32,967 nucleotides of DNA. Source: an uncultured Kiritimatiellota bacterium (lineage in GTDB: Bacteria; Verrucomicrobiota; Kiritimatiellia; RFP12; UBA1067). Made by a program: the position numbers and the translations under genes. The notes under the pieces are model-generated. The model was not told the origin of the DNA. It searched no databases and saw only the letters and a program-made list of their open reading frames with translations. Positions 6,868 through 17,200 of this stretch are shown here, one piece after another. How positions within the stretch are numbered: position 1 is the first letter of the stretch; each line of letters starts with the position of its first letter. The DNA lies in NCBI GenBank assembly GCA_934635045.1, contig CAKTZA010000043.1:1-32967 (forward strand), given 5' to 3'.

Positions 6868-9002
6868 CGCGCCACCACCTCTCTCACCGCTTCCGCGTCC
6901 GCATTCGTGAACGGCTTCTTCATCTCCTTTTCGTAGTCAACCACCGTGTCGGCATCCAGCCGATACGGGACGACCTCCCTCATCTTGCGCTTGAGCGCGG
7001 CGAATTCCGCCGCGATGCGCAAGGCCCTCGCCTCGCCCGCATGCGCCGCCAACCGACGTTCGAGTTCCTTCAGGTAGGCGTAGTCGCAGATGCCCGCGTA
7101 GCAGCCTTCCAGCTCAAGCGTCGTCAGCAGCCGCCCGTCCGCCGTCCGCTCGTAGACCGAGCCGAACGACGCCAATTGGTCATGCGCGTCCGGCGCGTAC
7201 GGGCGGTCAGTCTGAACGAGCCAGATGGTGTGGCCGCGCGACTCGGGCATCAGGTATTCGCCCCAGCCGTGCAGCAGCCGCGACGGCATGAGGCCACCGA
7301 ACGCGAAGCCGTAGCTGCCGGAGCCGCCGTAGCGGCAAATGCGCGCGCCGTGCGCCCGTGCGTCCGCCGCGAGCGTCGCGTAGGCCGCAGACCCCGGCGT
7401 CGCCTGCGTGATGAGAACGTCGGGGTGCATCAGGGCATAGGACGGCCCGCCGCCATAGAGGGCGGCCGTCAGCCCCGCCTCGCGGATGCGGGCGATCTCA
7501 TAGCGGCAGCGCGGTTCGCGGCCACGCCCATCAGGTTCGTCCATCGCGAGGATGGCCAGCTTCACGTCCGCCCCCGCCCGCGCCTTCAGGAGCCTCAGCG
7601 CCTCGACCTGCGCGGCCTTGAAGCGGGGCGTCTCCATCTCGGTCGAGACGTGGGTCTGCTCGCCGGGTCCGTCCGGCAGGTCTGCGCCGATCGCGCGGGC
7701 GACGGCGACTTCGAGCTTGTCGGAGAAATGCACGTAGAGCGTGCCGCGCATCCCAGCCGCCGTGAACGCCGCGCGCGCATGGTCAAAGCGGTCGAAGGAG
7801 ACGATTTCAAGCCGCCCGTCCGCTTCGCGCAGCTTCAGTCGCCCATTTCCGTACTGGCACGCGATCAGCAGCGATTCGCAGCCGCGCCGCTTCGCGTCCG
7901 CCGCAACGGCCTGCAGCACCTTCGGGTCGTCGCCATACCAGCCGACGTGCAGGATCGTCTCGTAGTCCTGCGCGTCCGGGAACGGGATGCGCACAGGCCG
8001 AACCGTCAGCCGAACGGCGGCCGACTTCCGCACGTCGTCGTCCGAAAAGACGACGGCCCCGTCGTAAACGCCCGGCGCGGCGTCCGCCGGCACACGGAAC
8101 TGGACGACAGCCTGGGCCGTGGTGCCGCGCGGCACCTTGCCGCACGTCTCGAACGGCAGGAGAACCTGCGGCGCAATCCAGTAGGTCTGTCCCCGTCCGG
8201 CGCTGTTCGGACGGTTATGCGCACGGAAGACGGTCGCCGTGGCGGCAAGCGTGTCGGCGAGAAGCCCGAAGAGCTTCCGCCGCGTGAACGCCGTCGGCGC
8301 GGCCGCGAGGTCGAGGTCGCGTCCCGCGAAGAGGCCGATGAACACGTTGGCCGTCTCGCCCGGCGCCGCGAAGACTTCGAGGGGCCTGTCCCCCGACGTC
8401 AGCTGGGCCTTTTCGGGCGCGAAGCGGTCGAACGTCAGGCGCGGCGCGTTGATGCGGAAGAACGCCAGGCCGTCCGCCGGAGGCCCGGCCGGATCCGTCG
8501 GCGCCGCGCCGCGCTCGTCGTACTCGTAGAACTTGCCCTTGTGTTCGAGCGTCGGATAGCGCGCGTCCAGCGGCGCGAGCGAGAGCGCGGGCGACCGCAT
8601 CGCAAATGCGCCGTCGGCCTGCTGTGGGCCAATGAAGACGCGGAAGTCGGTCGACTCGCGCGGCACGAGGAAGCGGAAAGAATAGTCGGCCTCGCCTTTC
8701 GTTCCGACGCCCAGGTTCTTCGTCAGCAGGAAGAGCGTCTCGCCGTCCCGGCCCTTCGCCTTGACCGAAACGACGACACCGCTCCAGGCGTAGTTCTCGC
8801 GCCCCTTCGCGTGCACGAGGCCCGTCCAGCCAGCCGTGAACCGCAGCGTCGCCCAGCCGCCCTGCGCGACATCCGCGTCGTCGGCCCGGTACGTCCAGGG
8901 CTTCGTCCAGCTCTGCCAAGGTGCGGACGTCACGAGTTCGGCGGCGAAGCCGACGAGCGGCAGGGCCATCAGTCCCCCTGTCAGGATCAAGGTCTTCTTC
9001 AT
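6846..9002 (-). CDS. GH123/DUF4091-like secreted glycosidase, copy 2
   Basis: The 718-residue protein has a clear signal peptide (MKKTLILTGG to about residue 21). Beta-rich regions (about 22-345) precede a TIM-barrel-like part (about 345-620) holding KLAILAMDEP with D488-E489, and a helical tail follows. An Asp-Glu pair at this place is the signature of GH123 N-acetylgalactosaminidases and related DUF4091/DUF6067 proteins, where Asp orients a 2-acetamido group and Glu is the acid. Assignment to that superfamily is by motif and architecture only, and the substrate is unknown. It is a paralogue of the gene directly upstream (9010-11220): both share the LFVHxSDKLEV-type segment (here YVHFSDKLEVAVARA), the ES-LL--QYG-GR-- segment, GSGSY and GWG-YL. 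The start at 9002 lies 7 bp after the upstream stop. Confidence 0.8.
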   Translation of the reverse strand: MKKTLILTGGLMALPLVGFAAELVTSAPWQSWTKPWTYRADDADVAQGGWATLRFTAGWTGLVHAKGRENYAWSGVVVSVKAKGRDGETLFLLTKNLGVGTKGEADYSFRFLVPRESTDFRVFIGPQQADGAFAMRSPALSLAPLDARYPTLEHKGKFYEYDERGAAPTDPAGPPADGLAFFRINAPRLTFDRFAPEKAQLTSGDRPLEVFAAPGETANVFIGLFAGRDLDLAAAPTAFTRRKLFGLLADTLAATATVFRAHNRPNSAGRGQTYWIAPQVLLPFETCGKVPRGTTAQAVVQFRVPADAAPGVYDGAVVFSDDDVRKSAAVRLTVRPVRIPFPDAQDYETILHVGWYGDDPKVLQAVAADAKRRGCESLLIACQYGNGRLKLREADGRLEIVSFDRFDHARAAFTAAGMRGTLYVHFSDKLEVAVARAIGADLPDGPGEQTHVSTEMETPRFKAAQVEALRLLKARAGADVKLAILAMDEPDGRGREPRCRYEIARIREAGLTAALYGGGPSYALMHPDVLITQATPGSAAYATLAADARAHGARICRYGGSGSYGFAFGGLMPSRLLHGWGEYLMPESRGHTIWLVQTDRPYAPDAHDQLASFGSVYERTADGRLLTTLELEGCYAGICDYAYLKELERRLAAHAGEARALRIAAEFAALKRKMREVVPYRLDADTVVDYEKEMKKPFTNADAEAVREVVARWIDELD

Positions 9003-9009
9003 GTCGCGA

Positions 9010-11220
9010 TCAGCGTCCTTTCAGTTCGAGAATCAGGTCAATGACGCGCGCGCGTGCGGCATCCATGTCGGCATGGGTGAAGAGCGGAACGCCCTTCGGC
9101 GCCGGACGCATCGTCTGGCGGATCGGGTCGCGGTAGCGGCCGCGCCGACGGCAGTCGGCCTTCAGCGCGTCAAACGCCGCGCTGACGCGGCGCGACGTCG
9201 GCGAGTCGCCCGCTGCCGCCAGCGCCGTTTCCAGCGTGTTGATGTAGCATCGGTCGAGGAACCCTTCGCAAATCGCCTCGAACTGAAGCGTCGAGCGCCG
9301 GTTCATGTCCGCGTCGAAGTGGATCAGCCTCGCCCATTCGGCGAAATGCCCGATGCCATCGAAGTCCGTCGGCGCGTTCGCAAGAAAGTTCCAGGCCGTG
9401 TGGCCGTGACAGGGGCCCGGCGCCAGGTAGTCGCCCCACCCGTGGTTGAAGCGCCCCACGTACACCGAGCCAAAGGCGTAATGGTAGCTGCCGCTGCCCT
9501 CGTACAGGTAGAGACGCGCGCCGGGACGCGCCGCGATGTCCGCCGCGATCTTCGGGAACTGCGCCGTTTCGGGAAATTCCGTCGTGATCAGGTAGTCTGG
9601 GCGGACGTTCCAGTAGGCGAGCTGGTCGCCATAGAGCGTCGCGGGGAGGCCGGCGGCCCGGATGTTCGCGATCTCGTAAGACGCGCGCGGCACGCGGTTG
9701 GACGTGTTCGGCTCGTCCATTGCCAGAATGGCGAGGGGAAGGCCCGCGCATTCGGCCCGAATCGCCGCCAGGGCCTCGCCGACATGCCGACGGAACGTCG
9801 GCGTCGTGAATGCGGGAATCATGTTCGTCTGCTCGCCGTGGGCGTCGGCTACCGGGATGTCGAGCGCGCGGGCGACTTCGACTTCAAGCTTGTCCGAGAG
9901 ATGAACGAAAAGCGTGCCCGTCATGTCGGCCGCCCGATAGGCGCGCACGGCGGCGCGCAGCCGGTCGAACGACGCGAGGACGACTTTTCCGTCCGCATCC
10001 CGACGGAACCGCATGCGGCCCGAACCGTATTGCGTCGCGACGAGCAGCGACTCGAAGCCGCGACGCTTCAGGCCCTTCGCCAACGACACGAAGCGCTCCG
10101 GCGTCTCGCCGTACTGGCCGACGTGGGCGACGAGCTCGTAGTCCGTCGGCTTCGGCGGAACCAGCGCAAACGGCAGGACCTCCACGTCGACGCGCGCCAC
10201 ATGGCTTTCGCCGTCCGCCGCCGCAAACGCAACGTCGGCGCGGTAGTGGCCCGGCGCGGCATCCGGCGGCACGCCGATCTGCAGCAGGACCTGCGCCGTC
10301 GTTCCGGCCGGCAGCGTCTCGCCGTCCGGCCGCCACGGGAAGATGACTTCGGGCAGGATCGTGTAGCTGCGCCGCTGTCCCATGTCGCCGCACTGCGGCC
10401 AGTTGCGGACGCGATTCACGGTCGCCGTCACGGCAAGCCGCCGCTTGCCAAGGCCGAGGAAGCCGTCCGTCTCGAACGCCCCGACGGACGCCGTCAGCGC
10501 GCGCGTCTCCCGCGCGGCGAAGACGCCGAGGAAAAGGTCGCGCGTCTCACCCGGCGTCAGGCGCACGTGGAAGGTCTCCGTCCGCGTCCCGGCCATCGGA
10601 GGGAAGCGTTCAAAGACGAGTCCCGGCTCGTCCACGCGAAAGAAGGAGAAGCCGTCTGCGCCTTCCGCCGGAGCGACGGGCGCCGGACGCTCGTACCAAT
10701 CGACGAAATCGAGATCGACAGGCGCCTTCTGGTGTTCGCTGAACCGAAAGCCCCGGATGCGCTTCGCGGGGTCGCACGGCGTCAAGACGGCTCTCGCCGA
10801 GCCGAACGCGATCGTCCCCGTCGCCGACTTGACGCCCAGTTCGAGGACGAGATCGGTCGAGCCTTCGGGGACGACGCCCTTCAGGCGCCACGTGTCCATC
10901 GCATGCGAACCCCATCCGAGGTTGACCGTGTTGACATGCACCCGACGCCCCTGCGGATCCGTCGCCGTCACCGTGTAGATGACGCCGCTCCACGGATAGT
11001 CCGGCCGCTCCTGCACGACACCCTGCCAGCCGACCGTCAGCTCGACGACGAGCTCACCGCCGCGCGCAACGGCCGCCGCCTCCGGCGCGAACCGCCGAAC
11101 CTGCCCGTTCGCCACGGACGTCCAGTCCGACAGCGGCCCCTCGAAGAGCGTCTCCGCTGACGCTCCACTCGCCACGGCCAGCAGAACCGTCGCAACTCCT
11201 GCGTTCATTTTCATTCTCAT
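9010..11220 (-). CDS. GH123/DUF4091-like secreted glycosidase, copy 1
   Basis: The 736-residue secreted protein has a signal peptide ending at about residue 22 (VASGASA). Two or three beta domains (about 23-350) precede a barrel (about 355-620) with PLAILAMDEP, giving catalytic candidates D502-E503, and GSGSYHYAFGS near 575. Family placement rests on this Asp-Glu dyad and on the beta-domain plus barrel layout of GH123/DUF4091-type proteins; it could be an uncharacterised relative. It is paralogous to the next gene but clearly diverged, so the duplication is not recent. ATG at 11220 overlaps the upstream TGA in ATGA, with GGGGG 7 bp before it; ATGs at 11214 and 11208 are alternatives. It is part of the tight operon starting at 18429. 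Confidence 0.8.
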   Translation of the reverse strand: MRMKMNAGVATVLLAVASGASAETLFEGPLSDWTSVANGQVRRFAPEAAAVARGGELVVELTVGWQGVVQERPDYPWSGVIYTVTATDPQGRRVHVNTVNLGWGSHAMDTWRLKGVVPEGSTDLVLELGVKSATGTIAFGSARAVLTPCDPAKRIRGFRFSEHQKAPVDLDFVDWYERPAPVAPAEGADGFSFFRVDEPGLVFERFPPMAGTRTETFHVRLTPGETRDLFLGVFAARETRALTASVGAFETDGFLGLGKRRLAVTATVNRVRNWPQCGDMGQRRSYTILPEVIFPWRPDGETLPAGTTAQVLLQIGVPPDAAPGHYRADVAFAAADGESHVARVDVEVLPFALVPPKPTDYELVAHVGQYGETPERFVSLAKGLKRRGFESLLVATQYGSGRMRFRRDADGKVVLASFDRLRAAVRAYRAADMTGTLFVHLSDKLEVEVARALDIPVADAHGEQTNMIPAFTTPTFRRHVGEALAAIRAECAGLPLAILAMDEPNTSNRVPRASYEIANIRAAGLPATLYGDQLAYWNVRPDYLITTEFPETAQFPKIAADIAARPGARLYLYEGSGSYHYAFGSVYVGRFNHGWGDYLAPGPCHGHTAWNFLANAPTDFDGIGHFAEWARLIHFDADMNRRSTLQFEAICEGFLDRCYINTLETALAAAGDSPTSRRVSAAFDALKADCRRRGRYRDPIRQTMRPAPKGVPLFTHADMDAARARVIDLILELKGR

Positions 11221-14216
11221 TCGTCACCCCCTTCGGCTTTCGGTTCGTCGAAACGCAGACGGATCGTCCGGCCCGCCGACGGCGGAACGACCTTCTCGAT
11301 CAGCTCGTCCGGGACGTTCAGGCTGACGTCGCTGTGCAGGATGCCGTCCCAGTCGTGCGCGAGGCCAAAGCCCATGTAAAAGCCCGCCGGGTCGCCGAAC
11401 GCGAGCACCTTGCCGTACACGGGCGTGAAATGCGCGACGCCGTCCGCGTCCACGGCGCGGATCGCGAGATCGCGCAGCAGGAAGCGCAGGCCGGACGGGT
11501 TGACGATCTCGACCGTGTTCGTGTCCTGCACGCATTCGGGCGGCAGGTCGAACGCGAACCGTCCCCAGTTCGTGTGGAAGAATGACTGGTTGCAGGCAAT
11601 CTCGCCCACGTCGCGTCCGTTGACGCGCACACGCGGCTTCTCGAACGGCCCAAGGATGCGGTCAACGACATAGGGGAAGTAGCAGAGGCTCGCCCGCACG
11701 ATGCGCGACGGACGGTCGGTCCGTCCGCGCGGCGCCGCCGGCTTCACGGCTTTCGTCTCGTACGGCCCAGTCCATGCGTAGGCGCCGAGGACGCCGCCGC
11801 CGACCGCCTCGAAGCGCACGTCCACCTGCGCGCGCGACGCGGCGACGACCGTGTAGCTCTGCACGTCGGCGGGATGGTCCTCGAACAGCCGCACCGACGG
11901 CGCGGGATTCAGCGTCAGCGTCGGCACGGCGCGAAAACGCTTCGGCCCTTCGTCGACCGGCGGCCACGTGCCCGCCGCGCAGATCTGCCGCAGGGCGAAG
12001 CCAAAGTCGTTCCGGCGCGCCGTCACGCTGTTCTCGTGGACGTGTCCCGAAAAGTAGGCGTCGAACTTCTTCGCCCGCAGGAAGCGCGGCAGGAGCGTCG
12101 CATTCTCGTGGAAGCGGAAGTAGTCGACGTTCCAGAGCTGCGGATGAGAGACCGCGAACACGCGCGCGACCGACGGATCACGTTCGGCGGCCGTCAGCGC
12201 CCGGTCGGCGAGCCGCCGCGTCTCGATGTCAAAGCCCCGGTGCATGCCCAGGTGGTTGAAGAAGATGAACGCGCAGTCGTTGAACCTGAACGCCGTCAGC
12301 GGCAGGCCGTTCATCGGCTGGCCGAGTTCGCGTTCCATGAACGGGATGTAGTGGGCCTTGATGCACGGGAGACCGCCTTGCCAGCTGTCGCCGCCGTACC
12401 AGTCGTGGTTGCCGGGCGTCGTCAGGAACGGCTTGTCCGGGAAGAGCCGCTTGACCTCGCGGATGGCGTGCGCCCACTCGGCGTGGCATTCCGCCAGGCA
12501 GCGCGGCGTCGCGCCGGTCTGACAGTTGACGAGGTCGCCGACCTGGATGACGAAGTCGAAGGCGATCTTCTTGCGCTTCACGTCGTCCGCCAGCCGCTGC
12601 GCGCGCGCCTCGGCGGGATCGCCGTTGTCGTCGGCGTTGCCGTAGTGGAGATCGCCGATCACGAGAAAGCGCGTGACGGGGGCGTCCGCGCGCGGCGCGC
12701 CTGCCCAGTCGTACGTCCGCATCTCGCCGCCGCAGTTCCAGCGCTGCGGATCCGCCCGCGCCTGCCAATCAAGCGGCTCGGCCGCCGGCTGCGGCGCGGC
12801 GGCGCGCGCAAACGCCGCCGCAAGCGCCTCCTGCGTCGCCGCGTCCAGCAGCTCGCGTCCCCACGAGACGAAGAACGCGCCGCCCGAACGCGACAGGAGG
12901 TCGATCCACTGCCGGTTCCGCGCGCCGTCGATCGCGCCCGCGTACGAAAGCCCGGCGCAGTCGCCGTCCTGCGCGTAGAACGTTCCGTGGTGGTGCGCAC
13001 GCATGCCGAGGGCGTTCGGCCCGCACAGGGCCGTCAGAGACCAGTCGCAGCCGCTCGTGTCGTCGCCCGTGCGCTGAACCTCGAACAGCCCGGCGGCCAG
13101 GTGGTCGAGCGCGTTGCAGCCGATCAGCATGACGTCCTCACCGGCGGCGGCGCGAAACGTCCGATAGAGGTCGCGCACCGTCTCGGCCGTCGTCCGCGTG
13201 CGGTCTTGCCAATGCAGGTCGTCGCGCGTGACGGGCGAGATGCCTGCCGCGTTCCACGTGCGGCTCCAGTCGTAGGTGATGAAGTCGACCTTGACGAGCT
13301 CGTAGCCCCAGCGCCGGAACGCCGCGAAATCGCCGCGAACCGTCTCGGCCACGGCAGGCCGCGTCGGATCGTCCGCAAAATGCCGGAGCGGACGGTACCA
13401 GAGGCCGGGCCGGATGTCCGCCGCCTTGAGCCGCGCGGCCACGCGGTCCATGCCAAGGCCCCAGCGCGCGTTCACGCCCCGCCAGTCGTCCGCCGCCTGC
13501 CAGCCGTCGTCGCAGACGGCGAACGGACGGTTCGCGAGCCCCTTCGCGCCCGCCAGCACGGCCTTGGCGTCGGCGAGGAAATTCGTCGCCGTGTTCTGCC
13601 CGTAGGCGCAGTACCAGTCGTTGTAGCCGTAGACGGGCGATTTCGGCAGACGCGGCCGGTCGCACATCCGGCGACAGAACGCCTGCGCCGCCTGAAACGG
13701 CGTCTCGCCCGCCGCACCCCTCCGCGTCACGAGCGTACAGGCCTCCAGCGTCCGTCCGTGCAGGTCCACGGGGTCGGAGCCCGCGCGGCAGTCCAGCACG
13801 AGCTCGACGCCGTCGTTCGTCACCACCCACGCGGCGAACGCGCCGGGCTGAACCTTGACGCCGCAGCCGGACGTCACGCCGTCCTCCTCCACGAGAAAAT
13901 ACCACGGCATCGGACGAAGCGCGTTCCGCCGCATCCACCCGGTCGTCCCGTACGTGCGCTCCCAGTCGCCGCCGAAGAACCGCGCGTCCGCCGCAAACGT
14001 CCGGCGCCAGCCGAGACGCACGAACGTCAGCGGCTCCGCCGAGGCGATGCGCACGCGCAGACCGCCGTCGCCGGGCTCAAACGTCACCCGCGCGGCAGGC
14101 GCGCCTTCGGCGACGGCCGACGCCGGTTCGCCCCAGTCGAAGTCCGCGTGGCAGACGGTCGCCGCCAACGCCAAGCAACAGGTCATGACGTGAATTCGCG
14201 CAAGCATCCTTTTCAT
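11217..14216 (-). CDS. Fusion of alpha-galactosidase-like glycosidase and metallophosphoesterase
   Basis: One unbroken 999-codon frame joins two enzymes. Residues 1-24 form a signal peptide. Residues about 25-470 look like GH36/GH27 (clan GH-D): a beta-sandwich, then a barrel with YGYNDWYCAYG, FAVCDDGWQ (232-240), ELVKVDF with nucleophile candidate D311, and QRTGDDTSGCDW with acid/base candidate D385 or D386. Residues about 515-750 are a calcineurin-like metallophosphoesterase with every metal-binding motif: GDLHYG (D522, H524), VGDLVN (D561), PGNHD (N603, H604, D605), SH (H691) and GHVH (H725, H727). Residues about 830-990 form a beta-sandwich with RVRVNGRDV, resembling a sugar-binding domain. 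I infer a secreted enzyme that removes an alpha-linked sugar and a phosphate ester or diester from one substrate. The start at 14216 is chosen because a signal peptide follows directly and it lies 7 bp after the upstream stop. Confidence 0.88.
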   Translation of the reverse strand: MKRMLARIHVMTCCLALAATVCHADFDWGEPASAVAEGAPAARVTFEPGDGGLRVRIASAEPLTFVRLGWRRTFAADARFFGGDWERTYGTTGWMRRNALRPMPWYFLVEEDGVTSGCGVKVQPGAFAAWVVTNDGVELVLDCRAGSDPVDLHGRTLEACTLVTRRGAAGETPFQAAQAFCRRMCDRPRLPKSPVYGYNDWYCAYGQNTATNFLADAKAVLAGAKGLANRPFAVCDDGWQAADDWRGVNARWGLGMDRVAARLKAADIRPGLWYRPLRHFADDPTRPAVAETVRGDFAAFRRWGYELVKVDFITYDWSRTWNAAGISPVTRDDLHWQDRTRTTAETVRDLYRTFRAAAGEDVMLIGCNALDHLAAGLFEVQRTGDDTSGCDWSLTALCGPNALGMRAHHHGTFYAQDGDCAGLSYAGAIDGARNRQWIDLLSRSGGAFFVSWGRELLDAATQEALAAAFARAAAPQPAAEPLDWQARADPQRWNCGGEMRTYDWAGAPRADAPVTRFLVIGDLHYGNADDNGDPAEARAQRLADDVKRKKIAFDFVIQVGDLVNCQTGATPRCLAECHAEWAHAIREVKRLFPDKPFLTTPGNHDWYGGDSWQGGLPCIKAHYIPFMERELGQPMNGLPLTAFRFNDCAFIFFNHLGMHRGFDIETRRLADRALTAAERDPSVARVFAVSHPQLWNVDYFRFHENATLLPRFLRAKKFDAYFSGHVHENSVTARRNDFGFALRQICAAGTWPPVDEGPKRFRAVPTLTLNPAPSVRLFEDHPADVQSYTVVAASRAQVDVRFEAVGGGVLGAYAWTGPYETKAVKPAAPRGRTDRPSRIVRASLCYFPYVVDRILGPFEKPRVRVNGRDVGEIACNQSFFHTNWGRFAFDLPPECVQDTNTVEIVNPSGLRFLLRDLAIRAVDADGVAHFTPVYGKVLAFGDPAGFYMGFGLAHDWDGILHSDVSLNVPDELIEKVVPPSAGRTIRLRFDEPKAEGGDE

Positions 14217-14223
14217 CCCTTTC

Positions 14224-17200
14224 TCACCGAACGATAATCGCGAAGCCGAACGCGCCGACTTCTTTGAGGACGACGCGGTCGCCTTCGACGGCAAAGCGTC
14301 CGCTCACGCGCGGCACGCCCGTCCCGGACAGCTTCCAGCGGCGCACGGACGCACCGCCCGCAAGCCGCGCGACAGTCAGGTTCGCAAGCGCCGCCGGATC
14401 AAGCGGATCCGTCTCGTCGTGTCCGAGATCGACGATGACCCGACTGGCCGTCACGCCGTCCAGCGTCGGCACGCCGGACAGGCTTTCGCCCGCAAGCGTC
14501 TCGCGGAGCGTCAGGCTCACGACGTTCGCGCCCCGAAGCGTCCCCGGCCCGCGCGCCGCGAGGGACGCAAGCCGTCCGGCGGCCGTCAAGTCGACGACGC
14601 CGGCGCGGATCTCCAGAAGCCCCGTGAACGCGCACGTCCCCTCCGCGCCGAACACGGCCGTGCCGTCGCCTTCGTTGACGAAGCCGCCGTCGCCCGTAAA
14701 CGGATAGAGCGTCGTGAACGTCTGCCCGGCTTTCGGCGCGACGCGCAGCCCCGTGCCGCGCATCTCGAAATGACCGTGCGTCGTCGGAAGGAACGCATCC
14801 GCCGGCAGCGTCAGGTCGCCGTCGCCCCACGTCCAGACCGTGCCGTCGAACGCAAGCGTGAAATCCGATGGCAGCCGGTTGCCGGAACCGGCGCGACCGA
14901 CGGACGACATCGCGAACGTGCCGCCGCGCAGCGCGACCGAGCCGCACGTGGCGGCGTTCCACGTGAATGGCGCGGGCACATTCAGGCCGCCCCAGTAGAC
15001 GTTCTCAAAATCGAGATCGACGGCCCCGTAGAGCTGATGCCCCCATTGCGCCGTCGTCGAGGTCGTCGCCACCGTCGCGTCCTTCGCACGCCAGACGGCG
15101 GCGCAGGCGGACGGATCCGCACGCGGCACGAGCGAGACCTGCAGGGCGTTGACGCACAGGAGCGACCCGTTCGTGACCGTCACCGTCGGGAACGCTCCGG
15201 CGAAGCCGCTGTCCGTCCCCACGCGCAGCGTCGGAACGCTCAGCGTGCCGCCGTTGACGATCTTCAGTTCGGGACGCGTCGCCAGCGCACCGTCCGAACC
15301 GGCCCTGAAGCCCAGCAGGGCGTGTCCGCCGCTGGCAGCGCTCGACAACGCCACGCCGTCCACCGTCAGGCGCGGCTGCGCGGCTTCCGTCGACATCCCG
15401 GCGACGTTCATCCCGACGAGCAGGCTGCCGTTCGCCCGAACCGTCTGCGCCGCTGCCGTGCCGACGATTGCGAGCTCGCCCTCGGCGACGTTGAGACCAC
15501 CGTATTCCGTCGTCAGGTCCGGTGCCGTGCCGTCGTCGGCAAAAACCGTCTGCGTCGCCGTGGCGAGCGTGCCGTTCGGCGCTTTCGCCGTGCCGTGCCC
15601 CTGCGCAAGGATCGTTGGGGCGTCTTCGCCGGCGACGACCGTCATCTTGCCGACGCCGCGCTTGATCAGCGCACCGGACGTCTGGCCGAAATCCCGGAAC
15701 GTGACGTCCGTCTCGGTCTTGACGACCAGCGCGTTCGACGGCGACAGCGTCGCGGCGAGACGGATCTTCGCCGGAATCTCCATCGGCTCACCGCCCGGCT
15801 CGTCGAACGCCAGCGTGTCGGACGTGAGGCGAACCGTCTGCCCCACCGGCAATCCCAGCGCCCGCGCGCTCCGCACGACGTTCAGCCCGCCGCCAAGCAA
15901 GACGTCTCGCGTGAACGTGCTCGCGCCCGCGAGCGTCAGGCTCCCAGGGCCCGTCTTCGCCAGCCCGCCGTCGCGAAAGCCCGCCGCGAGCTCCAGCGAC
16001 GTGCCAGACGCGAGAACCGTCGGCACGACGGCGGCGGACGCGAGCGGCAGCTCGAAGCGCGGATGCCCCGCCGTGACGTCGATGCGAACGGCCCCCGCGT
16101 CACCGCTCAGGAAGAGGTCGCCGGCACCCGTGAAGACGACAGGACTGTCCGCCGAGAACGCCAGCGCACCGGCCTCGGCCGTCTCCGGCACGACGACAGA
16201 CGCCGCGCCGGTGCCGTCAAACACCGCGACCGTCGCCGCCGTCGGCACGCCAGACGACCAGCCGTCCGCATTCCACGACGGGCCCTTCCAGACCGTCCGA
16301 TCCGCAAGCGCCGCCGCGTCCGGGCGGATGGACACGACGAGCGTCGTCTGGTCGGACGCGGCATCGTAGGCCATCTCGAACGCGGCGTGTGAACCGTCCG
16401 CGACCGTCTGCTTCAGCGCCAGACGACGCATCGCCGTGCGGACGTTGGCATTGGTCGTGACATCGCCGTCGAACGTCAGGACGCGGCACGTGTCGCCCTC
16501 GGCGGCGGCGGACGAGAACTCGACCTTCAGCCCCGTGACGTCCACGCGGTCGGAACGCACGTGCACCGAGTCGCCGGGATCGAGCTTCAGCGTGCCGTCC
16601 GTCACCGTCAGCGCATCGACCGTCAGCCGCGTCACAGCCGCGCCGACGAGCGACACGACCGCCCCGTTCGTGACGACGAGTTCCGTCGCCAGCGTCTTGT
16701 CCGCATCAAATGCCAGCGTGCCCTGCTCGACGACTGTCCGGGCGACGTCGAAGGCCGCCGACTTCAGCGTCAGGACGCCCTTGCCGCGCTTGACGAAAAG
16801 CCCCCGTTCGCCCGCCTTGTTCGCGAAGGACTGCGCAATCGCCGGATGCCACGTCAGCGTGTCGACCGTAAGCCCCTTCGCGCCGAGTTCCGCGCCGCGA
16901 AAGCCGTAGAACCAGTCAGCCTGGTTCGCCACCGCCTGCAGCGTACCGCCGTCAGCCGAGAAGCGCGCGTTTTCCTTGAACGCCTCAACGCAATCGGCGT
17001 GGACGAAGATCTGCTTCGTCGCCAGGACGCCGCCGTTCAGGCTGACGGACGGATGCTGGTACGACAGCGTGTCTGTACGCGACACGCCCAGGTAGACGCG
17101 CCCGACCGTCGCCGTGCCGCCGTTCAGCGTGAACGTCTGCACCGCATCCGCCGCGCCGCCGGAAAAGCCGAGATAGAGATCGCCGCAGACGAACAGGCCA

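Noticed and set aside
4060..6936. A 958-codon plus-strand frame opposite the DUF5107-TPR gene
   Set aside because: It has the same low-complexity, arginine-rich composition, no domain, and no ribosome site that I could see.
14217..14294. N-terminal extension of the glycosidase-phosphoesterase fusion
   Set aside because: It lies inside the preceding gene and would bury the signal peptide; ATG 14216 is followed directly by a good signal sequence.
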